From Bacteroidales bacterium (GTDB taxonomy: Bacteria; Bacteroidota; Bacteroidia; Bacteroidales; VadinHA17): 53,539 nucleotides of DNA. A model generated the notes under the pieces. It made no database searches. It was not told where the DNA came from and saw only the letters and a program-made list of their open reading frames with translations. The stretch is from NCBI GenBank assembly GCA_017882305.1, contig JADGPU010000009.1, positions 1 through 53,539 on the forward strand. The letters are read 5' to 3'. Positions 28,049 to 35,217 of this stretch are shown here, one piece after another (position 1 is the stretch's first letter; every line of letters begins with the position of its first letter). The translations under genes and the position numbers were made by a program.

Positions 28049-28780
28049 TTATTTATGATTAAAATGATTTAAGACCTGTTCTCCAGCGATTTTTAAATCT
28101 TCCATTGTATCTATTTCCATACAAAAATATTCAGTCGTATCAACAATATAAAGGTCATTTTCAGATAGTTTCTGGAATGCTGTCTCATAAAACTGATTAA
28201 CTTTCTTTTCCGTCACCACCATTTGATCAAGTATACTGTAAAGTTCGGCTACTGCTTCTCTTCCAAAGATTTCTATCCCGATTGATTCTCCGGCTGCTTC
28301 AGATGGTTTTACCTCTTTACTAATATCAACAACCCGTCCCTTTGCATCAGTTTTAACTTTTATCTCTTCATCATGTACATCATGCCGTTTCAGGGCAAGG
28401 CAGTTTTTATATCCTGAGTTGAGAAGTTTTGGAATAATCAATTTATCGAAAACAATATCACTATCCATCATCATCATATCATTACCAAGAACTGCATCCC
28501 TGGCTAACCACAATGAATAAATATTATTAGTAGACGCATAGAACTTATTATATATATATGTAACATTCAATAGAGGGAATCGTTCTCTAAGGAACTCTCT
28601 GATCTTATTCTCAAGATATCCGGTAACAATTATCAGTTCTGAATTATTTGTTGCCAGCAAGTTTTCAACAGTCATTTCCAGGATGCTTTTTCGCCCGACA
28701 TTCAATAAACATTTAGGGGTCTGATCCGTCAGAGGCTTTAACCTTGATGCAATTCCGGCAGCAAGAATAATAGTCTTCAT
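28049..28780 (-). CDS. LicC-like nucleotidyltransferase (phosphoalcohol cytidylyltransferase candidate)
   Basis: 243 residues. The nucleotide-binding signature is LAAGIASRLKPLTDQTPKCL (about residues 6-25). An Mg-binding Asp lies in MMMDSDIVFD. EIDTMEDL near the C-terminus resembles the LicC/AEP-cytidylyltransferase signature. Such enzymes join CTP to phosphocholine, aminoethylphosphonate or similar phosphoalcohols. The next upstream gene encodes a CDP-alcohol phosphatidyltransferase (4-nt overlap), which would use the CDP-alcohol made here. A plain sugar-phosphate nucleotidyltransferase is the alternative. Confidence 0.85.
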   Translation of the reverse strand: MKTIILAAGIASRLKPLTDQTPKCLLNVGRKSILEMTVENLLATNNSELIIVTGYLENKIREFLRERFPLLNVTYIYNKFYASTNNIYSLWLARDAVLGNDMMMMDSDIVFDKLIIPKLLNSGYKNCLALKRHDVHDEEIKVKTDAKGRVVDISKEVKPSEAAGESIGIEIFGREAVAELYSILDQMVVTEKKVNQFYETAFQKLSENDLYIVDTTEYFCMEIDTMEDLKIAGEQVLNHFNHK

Positions 28781-29655
28781 TTTTTCAGAGTTTCGAAAGA
28801 TTTGTCAATCTGGAATTGAATTATCCACAATAATACAGCAAGAATATTAAATCCACCTATTACGATCCAGAAAAAAATGTCAAAACGGCAAAAAAGAGAA
28901 CAAAGAATCAAAGTCGTTATCTTAGCGGAAGGTCCCATGAATACCCAAAAGCGAATAATTAACCGGTTCTTGATAAAATAATTCTCAGGAGAGGCTTCAA
29001 AAAGTTTTGTTCTCTTTTTCTTTGATGTAAGATATCTTTGTAGTTGTGAGTATTTCAAATATATTAATACAATAGCTTTACTGAACCATTTGCCTTTTTG
29101 GTTTTTAAGTATTTCATATTCATTTCTATATTCTGCTACCCCTTCATAAAAAGTATTTTCACGTTTTAATACAATATCAAGGAATCGTGTTCTGAAGTAA
29201 TCCACCAAAGATTCCTGAACTATTATGCTTATCCCTGCCAGGGCGGTAAGAATCACCATTGATGAAGGCTGTTCAGGGTTGTTTGAATAACCTATTACTA
29301 TTCCTGCGTAAATTGCAATTGCAGCAATGTAATCTGCTATCCCGTCAAGAAGCCTGCCAACCGAAGAACCATTTTTTTTAATTCGAGCCAATTGACCATC
29401 GCTGCAATCAAGGATATTAAACAGTAAGTAGAATATGGCTCCGACAATGCAAGTCAGATGGGAACCGAATGAATAGAAGCATCCTCCCAATAATCCCATT
29501 ATCATCGCTGCTAATGTCAGATGATCGGGTTTTATTTTGGTTTTATAAACTGATATTACCAGGAGGAAAGCAAGGGGTCTGTAAATAATAAGATCGACAA
29601 CCTCTTCAACCTCAACCATTTTCAGAGAGTTTTTATACTCCTCTGACCAATTCAT
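28777..29655 (-). CDS. CDP-alcohol phosphatidyltransferase family protein
   Basis: 292 residues, with several transmembrane helices. The catalytic motif D-x2-DG-x2-AR-x8-G-x3-D-x3-D is complete: DCSDGQLARI (Asp83, Asp86) through GRLLDGIAD (Asp104, Asp108). The N-terminus carries RPLAFLLVISVYKTKIKPDH, typical of the family before the motif. It transfers a phosphoalcohol head group from a CDP-alcohol, or phosphatidyl from CDP-diacylglycerol, to an acceptor alcohol. The start overlaps the aminotransferase gene by 23 nt and the end overlaps the nucleotidyltransferase gene by 4 nt, so the three are coupled. Confidence 0.92.
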   Translation of the reverse strand: MNWSEEYKNSLKMVEVEEVVDLIIYRPLAFLLVISVYKTKIKPDHLTLAAMIMGLLGGCFYSFGSHLTCIVGAIFYLLFNILDCSDGQLARIKKNGSSVGRLLDGIADYIAAIAIYAGIVIGYSNNPEQPSSMVILTALAGISIIVQESLVDYFRTRFLDIVLKRENTFYEGVAEYRNEYEILKNQKGKWFSKAIVLIYLKYSQLQRYLTSKKKRTKLFEASPENYFIKNRLIIRFWVFMGPSAKITTLILCSLFCRFDIFFWIVIGGFNILAVLLWIIQFQIDKSFETLKK

Positions 29656-30712
29656 GCTTATCTTCTTTACTCATAAAAGATCTTATCAGTTTCAATAACG
29701 TGCAATTCTGTGAATGAGTTCCAAGTGTTATCCTGATATGTTTATCCAACCCATCTTCATTCATAAACTTAATGATCATATTTCTTTCAGTCAGGTATCT
29801 CTTTAATGAATCTTTGATCTCTGGCGGAATCTTTACAAGGATGAAATTTGCAAATGATCTGTAAGGGTGAAAACCTGGCAACTGATTCAGTTCATTAAAT
29901 AACATTTCCATATCCGCAGCCATTTTCTTACCAATTGAATTATAATAATCACTCGAATCGAGAGCCGCAATAGCAATTTTTTCTGACAGACGGTTAAAAC
30001 CAAGATACCTGGCACTTAATAATGAAATTCTTTCATGATTATCACCCAGAAAAGCAAACCCTGTTCTTATACCTGCCAATGCATAATATTTAGAAAAAGT
30101 CCGGATAATTATAAGTTTAGGGTACCGGTTAACCAATCCGACCGGATCAGTTTTAAATGTCTCATCGAATAATAAATATGCTTCGTCCAGCACAACGACA
30201 GCGTCTTTCATTTTTTCAAGAACAAAATTCAACTGCTCAGTCTCCAGTCTATTTCCTGTGGGATTATTTGGTGAACTTATAAGAACCAATTTAGGTTTTT
30301 GCTCGTTATATACCTTTATCATGCCTTCAATATCATAATAGAAAGTACCCTCACCTTCAACTATAGGATATTGTATATTAATACCTTCTGCTTCATCGGC
30401 AATTTTTTTATAGTACCACCATGAAAATGATGGAATCATAATTTTGTCATTTTTATTAATATAACATTGAACCGCCTGCTTCAATATGTCTTCACTACCA
30501 TAACCAAGGAGTATTCTTGTTTCCTCAGTACCAAAGTCATGAGCCAATCTTTCGGATAATAAACTTTTAATCCCCCTTGTGAAATCCCGAGAATAGATAT
30601 TAAGAATATTATCATTCGAATTACGCAAAACTTTAAAACACGCAGGAGAAGGACCGTACTGATTCTCATTCCTGTCAAGAAAGATCATAGGTTTTTCATT
30701 AATGGTCGTCAT
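29633..30712 (-). CDS. PLP-dependent aminotransferase or decarboxylase (HisC/CobD-like fold type I)
   Basis: 359 residues. The N-terminus FLDRNENQYGPSP matches the histidinol-phosphate aminotransferase/CobD group. Then come SSPNNPTGN, VVVLDEAYLLF and the PLP lysine in TFSKYYALAG (Lys208), with GIRTGFAF and the substrate/phosphate arginine region RITLGT near the end. It is the first gene of the head-group operon. In that context it more likely makes an amino-phosphoalcohol (CobD-like decarboxylation of a phospho-amino acid, or transamination) than histidine, since no his genes are near. The fold is certain, the reaction an inference. Confidence 0.85.
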   Translation of the reverse strand: MTTINEKPMIFLDRNENQYGPSPACFKVLRNSNDNILNIYSRDFTRGIKSLLSERLAHDFGTEETRILLGYGSEDILKQAVQCYINKNDKIMIPSFSWWYYKKIADEAEGINIQYPIVEGEGTFYYDIEGMIKVYNEQKPKLVLISSPNNPTGNRLETEQLNFVLEKMKDAVVVLDEAYLLFDETFKTDPVGLVNRYPKLIIIRTFSKYYALAGIRTGFAFLGDNHERISLLSARYLGFNRLSEKIAIAALDSSDYYNSIGKKMAADMEMLFNELNQLPGFHPYRSFANFILVKIPPEIKDSLKRYLTERNMIIKFMNEDGLDKHIRITLGTHSQNCTLLKLIRSFMSKEDKHELVRGV

Positions 30713-31075
30713 AAGCTATTATTTATTAGCCCCATTTTTTACATTCCGAACAAATATGGAAAAAAGTCGATAATAATAAAACTTATTTTCACTTTAATTT
30801 TGCAATTTAGATATTTCCCTTGTCACAGATTCACATTTTAATCAACTTACAAATTCAAAACAGCAACAAAAACGTGGAACTCATTTAAGAAATAAAGTCA
30901 GCAATTTAATAAAGAAATTGTCATGAAGTCCTGATCTCTGCAATCAATTTGTTGTATCAATCCTTAAACTGTAGAAATACTTTTTTTAAACCCATTGACA
31001 GAAATATTCAGATAGTCAGGTAGTTGTAAAGGAAATTTAGTATGGATTTAATATCTTTGTAATCTCTTAAATTTT

Positions 31076-31375
31076 TTAGCAGCAGTTTGATTTTGAATCA
31101 GAACAGCCGCATGTAGGTTCTGAGTTCCTCAGTATCCCGTTAATAATACCTGCGGCACAGCCAACACCTGAATTTACCGTTATTGCCTGTACCTGACAGT
31201 TTAGTGCACATGCACCGCATTCCATACAATAATCTCGTCTTACGATATGAGCTTTTTTCCCTGAAAGTTCAAACACACCGTGAGGGCATACCTTTAAACA
31301 CATTCCACATCCGTTGCAAGTAGCTTCACACAAATTAAGTGTGACCACATCAGGAAGATACATTAAATCTTTCAT
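31076..31375 (-). CDS. hgcB: Mercury methylation ferredoxin HgcB
   Basis: 99 residues from the ATG at 31375, 10 nt after the hgcA stop; an earlier in-frame ATG at 31405 would overlap hgcA by 20 nt. Two 4Fe-4S motifs are present: Cys20, 23, 26 and 30 (CNGCGMCLKVCP) and Cys50, 53, 56 and 60 (CMECGACALNCQ). An extra Cys73 (GVGCAAG) and a terminal pair Cys98-Cys99 follow, the features that separate HgcB from ordinary bacterial ferredoxins. HgcB is thought to reduce the corrinoid of HgcA and to pass Hg(II) via its cysteines. Position directly after hgcA is canonical. Cys89 and Cys91 add a further possible thiol site. Last gene of the operon. Confidence 0.95.
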   Translation of the reverse strand: MKDLMYLPDVVTLNLCEATCNGCGMCLKVCPHGVFELSGKKAHIVRRDYCMECGACALNCQVQAITVNSGVGCAAGIINGILRNSEPTCGCSDSKSNCC

Positions 31376-31385
31376 AAGCCTATTA

Positions 31386-32417
31386 TTAAATAAATTTCCC
31401 AACAACCATTAAAATAGTACCAATGAGGGCAAATCCTATCTGAAGTGGTACCGAGATCTTCATCTCTTTTTTGACACCCGACAATGATGTAAAGGTTGAT
31501 GAACCGGTAAAATTCATAGCCAGGAAGGAGGATATAGCCGTAATAATGAGAAACCACGATATTATTTCAAAAACATTACCACCTGTAAATTTTAAAAATA
31601 TAAGAATGAGAAAGACCAGTACCCCTGCGTAAAATCCCTTTAACGAAAAATGCCGGCCGGGTATATATGGAAGAAACATTGGTGTAATGACTATCCCTGA
31701 AAAATATGCAAGAAACACTTTCAATATACCAGGCCCTCCTTCACCTGAAAAATCTTTATAAGAAAAGCCTTTACTGCTTACGCCGGATATTAAAAAGATA
31801 ACTGCCATTGCTCCCAGCAGATAAAATTTTCCATATATAAAATCATTGGGAATGAGCTTTATACGGTCTTTAAACCCGAAAGTGACTCTCCTCATTTCCT
31901 TATCAGCTCTGTATCCATCTCTGATAAATCTTTTAATATCAGATGCACGAACAGGGCCATAATGAACATTAAAACCGGTCTCCTCTTTCACCTTATGAGC
32001 GGCAACTCCTGTGGCCCCTAGTTGTGGCAGGATCAGCCGCTTGTGATTTACAAATTTTTCAAGAGAAACTAATTTTATCCTGTTGACAAGTTCTATTGTA
32101 CCAAATGTTCCTTTCCCGGCAGCACACCACACATTGACACCTTTAGTATCCAGTACCAAAATCCAACCGTCCAAGCCGGAAAGGTTTTTGCGAAGATTAT
32201 CGAATGTAAGTTTGTAGTTTGCGGTTACAAATACATCGGATTCCTGATCGGGATTACCAAATGCATAGAGGCCGGGGCTAATCCTGTAATTATCACGGTT
32301 GATTCCCCAACGGACCATAACAGCACCCATGAAATCTTTAAAATTGATTCGGGTGGAGACAAGTGGAATGACATCGTCAGAGATTGAAACATTACCTTCT
32401 AAAAATGAGTGCTTCAT
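31386..32417 (-). CDS. hgcA: Mercury methyltransferase corrinoid protein HgcA
   Basis: 343 residues. The cobamide-binding domain (about 30-190) contains the HgcA cap-helix motif NVWCAAGKGTFG, with Cys98 in the place of the cobalt-ligating cysteine. Further downstream are ILPQLGATGVAAHKVKEETG and FNVHYGPVRASDI, shared with the corrinoid domain of CFeSP. The C-terminus has five transmembrane helices (about 197-213, 231-251, 261-279, 284-303, 322-342), which CFeSP subunits lack. HgcA transfers a methyl group from methylcobamide to Hg(II), giving methylmercury, at the inner membrane. The start is one nucleotide from the arsC stop. Identification rests on the motif, topology and pairing with hgcB. 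Confidence 0.96.
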   Translation of the reverse strand: MKHSFLEGNVSISDDVIPLVSTRINFKDFMGAVMVRWGINRDNYRISPGLYAFGNPDQESDVFVTANYKLTFDNLRKNLSGLDGWILVLDTKGVNVWCAAGKGTFGTIELVNRIKLVSLEKFVNHKRLILPQLGATGVAAHKVKEETGFNVHYGPVRASDIKRFIRDGYRADKEMRRVTFGFKDRIKLIPNDFIYGKFYLLGAMAVIFLISGVSSKGFSYKDFSGEGGPGILKVFLAYFSGIVITPMFLPYIPGRHFSLKGFYAGVLVFLILIFLKFTGGNVFEIISWFLIITAISSFLAMNFTGSSTFTSLSGVKKEMKISVPLQIGFALIGTILMVVGKFI

Positions 32418-32418
32418 A

Positions 32419-32835
32419 TCAGATTAAAAAATTGTTGTAAAACTTGTAAAATGTAGATTTTATTTCATCTCTTATCCTCCTGAACTCATTCATAATCTGC
32501 ATCTCTGTCCCTTTGAAATTCGAAGGATCTTCAAAACTAAAATGCAGGCGATGTTTCACTTTTCCCAGAAAGACAGGACATGCTTCATTAGCATCATCGC
32601 ATACTGTTATAACATAATCCCACTCATCATCAAGATATTGGCTTACGTTTTTAGGGGTGTTCTGACTGATATCAATACCAGCTTCACCCATTACTTTGAC
32701 TGCATTGGAATTAACCTTGGATGCCGGAAATGTTCCCGCAGATTTGACCTCAATATTACTGTTGAATGACTTTAAAAAGCCTAGTGCCATCTGGCTGCGG
32801 CAACTATTGCCGGTACATAAAATAAGTATCTTCAT
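32419..32835 (-). CDS. arsC: Arsenate reductase, thioredoxin-coupled (low-MW PTP type)
   Basis: 138 residues. The P-loop CTGNSCRS holds nucleophile Cys7, Cys12 and Arg13. The redox pair Cys79 and Cys86 (VITVCDDANEACPVF) has the seven-residue spacing of Cys82/Cys89 in Staphylococcus-type ArsC. FEDPSNF supplies the general-acid Asp. The enzyme reduces arsenate to arsenite with thioredoxin. It lies between arsR and hgcA (one nucleotide between stop and hgcA start), so expression is shared. No arsenite exporter gene is in the window, so arsenite efflux must be elsewhere or this enzyme serves another role in the operon. Confidence 0.9.
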   Translation of the reverse strand: MKILILCTGNSCRSQMALGFLKSFNSNIEVKSAGTFPASKVNSNAVKVMGEAGIDISQNTPKNVSQYLDDEWDYVITVCDDANEACPVFLGKVKHRLHFSFEDPSNFKGTEMQIMNEFRRIRDEIKSTFYKFYNNFLI

Positions 32836-32861
32836 ATTCTTAATAATTTGAAAATTTCAAT

Positions 32862-33197
32862 CTATTTCCAATCAAAAGTTACAGATATATTAATATCGTT
32901 TATAAATTTTTCTACCACCTTTTTTAGCTCCTGTATATTCTTGAGATTTAAACAATAGCAGGTTTTCACCCCTTCCGTCGTACCTTGAATCAAGCCTGCA
33001 TCCTTTAATTCTTTTAGGTGCTGATTTACCGTGGTCCTTCCAAGAGGAAGCTCATCGGCAAGATCACCTGTAATACAGGTTTTTGTTTCAGCAAGGTATT
33101 TCAAAATTGCCAGACGGGCCGGATGGGCCAAAGCTTTAAACAGGGTCGAACAATTCTGGAGATCAGGGCTGAACAGTTCACTTTTTGTATATGCCAT
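32862..33197 (-). CDS. arsR: ArsR/SmtB-family repressor
   Basis: 111 residues, a winged helix (FKALAHPARLAILKYLAETK, then PLGRTTVNQHLKELKDAGLI for the recognition helix). It is first in the arsR-arsC-hgcA-hgcB operon, 26 nt before arsC. The classic CVC metalloid motif in the alpha3 helix is absent. Instead cysteines sit at 16, 41, 80 and 82 (CITGDL, TCYC), which could form a different thiolate site. Two palindromes directly upstream are likely its operators, so it probably represses itself and the mercury genes. The inducing metal or metalloid is not predictable. Confidence 0.9.
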   Translation of the reverse strand: MAYTKSELFSPDLQNCSTLFKALAHPARLAILKYLAETKTCITGDLADELPLGRTTVNQHLKELKDAGLIQGTTEGVKTCYCLNLKNIQELKKVVEKFINDINISVTFDWK

Positions 33198-33213
33198 GAC
33201 AATTAAATATTTG

Positions 33214-33227
33214 ACGTAAATATACGT
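33214..33227 (-). promoter_or_regulatory. Candidate ArsR operator 1, overlapping -7 box
   Basis: ACGTA-AATA-TACGT is a palindrome with 5-bp arms, 17 nt upstream of the arsR ATG. Read on the minus strand it contains TATATTTA, one mismatch from the Bacteroidota -7 consensus, so repressor binding would cover the promoter. Confidence 0.65.
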
Positions 33228-33242
33228 TATATTTTAATATGG

Positions 33243-33254
33243 CGTATATATACG
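33243..33254 (-). promoter_or_regulatory. Candidate ArsR operator 2
   Basis: CGTATATATACG is a perfect 12-bp palindrome, centred 28 bp from operator 1 and sharing the TATACGTTA flank with it. Repetition of a TACGT core at near-whole helical turns supports a cooperative repressor site. Confidence 0.65.
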
Positions 33255-33322
33255 TTAATAATTATTAAAAAATTAGCTCTGGAGTTTTTCAATCAGACTC
33301 TTACAAATAACAAAGATCTGTT

Positions 33323-33514
33323 TTACCTTTTGTTTTCTTTCTCGCATGGGCAGGGAACCGGTTTATACTTTTTATATTTATGCTGGGTTGCACAACCGGC
33401 TGTGATTATTAAGATCAAAAGTATTAAAATCAGAAAGTTGCTACCTTTTGCCCTGGGCTTTCTCAGAATACTGGTTCTTCCAAATGTCTTTTGAGAAGAA
33501 TAATTTTTCATCAT
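33323..33514 (-). CDS. Small membrane-anchored protein
   Basis: 63 residues from the ATG at 33514. A basic N-terminus (RKPRAKGS) precedes a hydrophobic helix (NFLILILLILIITAGC), then a Lys-rich tail ending PVPCPCEKENKR. TAGC could be a lipobox, but the long basic N-terminus is unusual for a lipoprotein. A longer frame starts at 33571 and overlaps the FISUMP gene end. It may be co-transcribed with that gene. Real but of unknown function; the start is uncertain. Confidence 0.45.
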   Translation of the reverse strand: MMKNYSSQKTFGRTSILRKPRAKGSNFLILILLILIITAGCATQHKYKKYKPVPCPCEKENKR

Positions 33515-33555
33515 ATTCTGACAATCTCCGGAGGGGAGAACCTCTTCAGCAAAAA

Positions 33556-34131
33556 TTAATCTTTCAGACAACGTACAGAATATTTATTTGACTTTTCTGA
33601 TCCAGGTATATCCCCCATATCTTCCTTCCTCGAGATATCAATTACAGGTTTATCATATATAAGCAGATAACTGAAATATTCTGCATTGGTTTTATCGTAT
33701 TCAGTGGAAGTCCAGTAGTAGCCACTTTCATCCATCTCGGAAAAGGTGCCCTCATAATCCTGCATTCCTCCAAGCTGGATCCCAAATGAAGAAGGATCAG
33801 AAGTTATTTTTCCCCATGTCTCTTTCTGATCAAAATGATTTATAAGAGTTTGAAATTCAATACCTGACGGAAGATGCCAGCCAGTGGGACAAGAGTTCAA
33901 AGCTGTCTTCCATTCATATAATAGTCCGTATCCCGGAATATTGTTTGAATCGTTATCAAAATAGAATGCCCCGTTTTTTGCTTTATACTTTAGGTTTTCT
34001 GCCATCCAGATAACTCCTGCGATTGTAATTGTACGATAAACATTGCCGTCACGCGTATCAGTGAATTTGGCCTGGCCTGATAAACCTGCAAAAATTATTA
34101 AGAACAGAAAAACCGCTGAAATTTTCTTCAT
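33556..34131 (-). CDS. Secreted FISUMP-domain protein
   Basis: 191 residues with a signal peptide (about 1-20). The mature part has the Fibrobacter succinogenes major paralogous domain: DGNVYRTITIAGVIWMAENL, then YGLLYEWKTALNSCPTGWHL, YYWTSTEYD and a final YSVRCLKD. This fold is common in secreted or surface proteins of Bacteroidota and Fibrobacterota; function is unknown. It is not adjacent enough to arsR to imply a link. Confidence 0.85.
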   Translation of the reverse strand: MKKISAVFLFLIIFAGLSGQAKFTDTRDGNVYRTITIAGVIWMAENLKYKAKNGAFYFDNDSNNIPGYGLLYEWKTALNSCPTGWHLPSGIEFQTLINHFDQKETWGKITSDPSSFGIQLGGMQDYEGTFSEMDESGYYWTSTEYDKTNAEYFSYLLIYDKPVIDISRKEDMGDIPGSEKSNKYSVRCLKD

Positions 34132-34360
34132 ATTTCTATCGTTTTCAAATTATAAATTTCATAATTAAATCTTCTGATTAACAAATGTCATACAGTGCCT
34201 GAAACCAGGTGTAAAATTATAATTAGGTTTTTTATAAAACAGTTGATAAGTAAAAATGTTATTAACCAACGGTCTCAAATAATCAATAATTTTTGAGAGC
34301 TGATTGAAAACCGGACCAATTTAGGATTTGGAATTATTACGGTGGCACCAGAATGATAAT

Positions 34361-34507
34361 TCACTGCCCCATCATGAAATCATAGACCATTATTCCTCCC
34401 ATAAATCCTGTAAAGGTTACGGTAACAACATCGGCAATAAATCCGACAGTTATAAGTGCGATCGGGAAATGCACAATCATCGGATGTAAATGATCTGCAT
34501 TGACCAT
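34361..34507 (-). pseudogene. Internally deleted DUF2231 membrane protein remnant
   Basis: A 48-residue frame from an ATG at 34507. It begins VNADHLHPMIVHFPIALI, the hallmark N-terminus of DUF2231 membrane proteins, and then jumps to FTGFMGGIMVYDFMMG, the hallmark C-terminus. Roughly 100 residues with the middle helices are gone and the join is in frame. It may still be translated as a tiny membrane peptide, but it looks like decay. The remainder of 34132-34746 shows no other gene. Confidence 0.65.
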
Positions 34508-34704
34508 GATTGCATTAATTTTGTTAACGGGAGTAGTTTTTCTGTTTAGCCCGGTTCAGTAATCCAAAATTAGCTTATTCATTATTAATTTAATAATACG
34601 ACTTTAAGAATAATTATAACCGAAGTAATATTTTTAAAATCCGGATTGCTTATTCATTGAAGAGTACATTATTAATCTGATTAGCAAAACAATTATAAAT
34701 TAAT

Positions 34705-34712
34705 TAACTTTG
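34705..34712 (+). promoter_or_regulatory. Candidate -7 box for dCMP deaminase gene
   Basis: TAACTTTG matches TAnnTTTG, 34 nt upstream of the start. A TAG at 34682-34684, one mismatch from TTG, sits at the -33 position with a 20-nt spacer. Confidence 0.5.
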
Positions 34713-34746
34713 AACCTTTTTAAAATTTATACCAACTCAGGATATA

Positions 34747-35217
34747 ATGTCGGATAAAACTTATCTGAAGCCTTATGGTGAAAAACAGATTGCATTCGAT
34801 AAGCGCTATCTGGAAATGGCTCTAATCTGGGCTCAGAATTCATACTGCATCAGGAGGCAGGTAGGTGCTCTGATAGTGAAGGAAAAGATGATTATTTCCG
34901 ACGGTTATAACGGCACACCTTCCGGATTTGAAAATATATGTGAAGATGAAAATAATATTACAAAACCATATGTTCTTCATGCAGAAGCAAATGCCATTAC
35001 AAAAGTTGCAAAGTCAAATAATTCAAGTGAAGATTCAACGCTTTACGTGACAACATCCCCTTGTATGGAGTGTTCAAAGCTCATTATTCAGTCGGGTATA
35101 AAAAGAGTCGTTTATTGTAACAGATATCATAAAACCGACGGCCTTGAGCTCCTGAAACGTGCAGGAATAGAATTGGTGTATATTGACCCTGAAAAAGAAA
35201 TTTATGAACTACAATAA
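34747..35217 (+). CDS. dCMP deaminase (zinc-dependent)
   Basis: 156 residues. The zinc site is the HAEANAI motif (His and catalytic Glu) and TTSPCMECSKL (PCxxC). ISDGYNGTPSGF near residue 58 is typical of deoxycytidylate deaminases of the ComEB type. It deaminates dCMP to dUMP for thymidylate synthesis in the cytoplasm. The downstream protease gene begins within its last 14 nt, so the two are co-transcribed, an arrangement with no obvious shared pathway. Confidence 0.92.
   Translation: MSDKTYLKPYGEKQIAFDKRYLEMALIWAQNSYCIRRQVGALIVKEKMIISDGYNGTPSGFENICEDENNITKPYVLHAEANAITKVAKSNNSSEDSTLYVTTSPCMECSKLIIQSGIKRVVYCNRYHKTDGLELLKRAGIELVYIDPEKEIYELQ

Noticed and set aside
30713..31075. A gene in the 363-nt gap between the head-group operon and hgcB
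   Set aside because: All frames are broken by stops and the sequence is uniformly AT-rich; only promoter sequence for the minus-strand aminotransferase is expected here.
31376..31405. Ten extra residues at the HgcB N-terminus
   Set aside because: They overlap hgcA; the shorter start gives the usual HgcB length and beginning.
31076..32417. hgcA/hgcB could be a CFeSP-type corrinoid protein with an ordinary ferredoxin
   Set aside because: The NVWCAAGK cap-helix motif, five C-terminal membrane helices, HgcB Cys73 and terminal Cys-Cys, and the gene order match HgcAB; acetyl-CoA pathway genes are absent from the window.
32419..32835. Protein tyrosine phosphatase instead of arsenate reductase
   Set aside because: The Cys79/Cys86 redox pair and the arsR neighbour fit ArsC; tyrosine phosphatases of this fold lack that pair.
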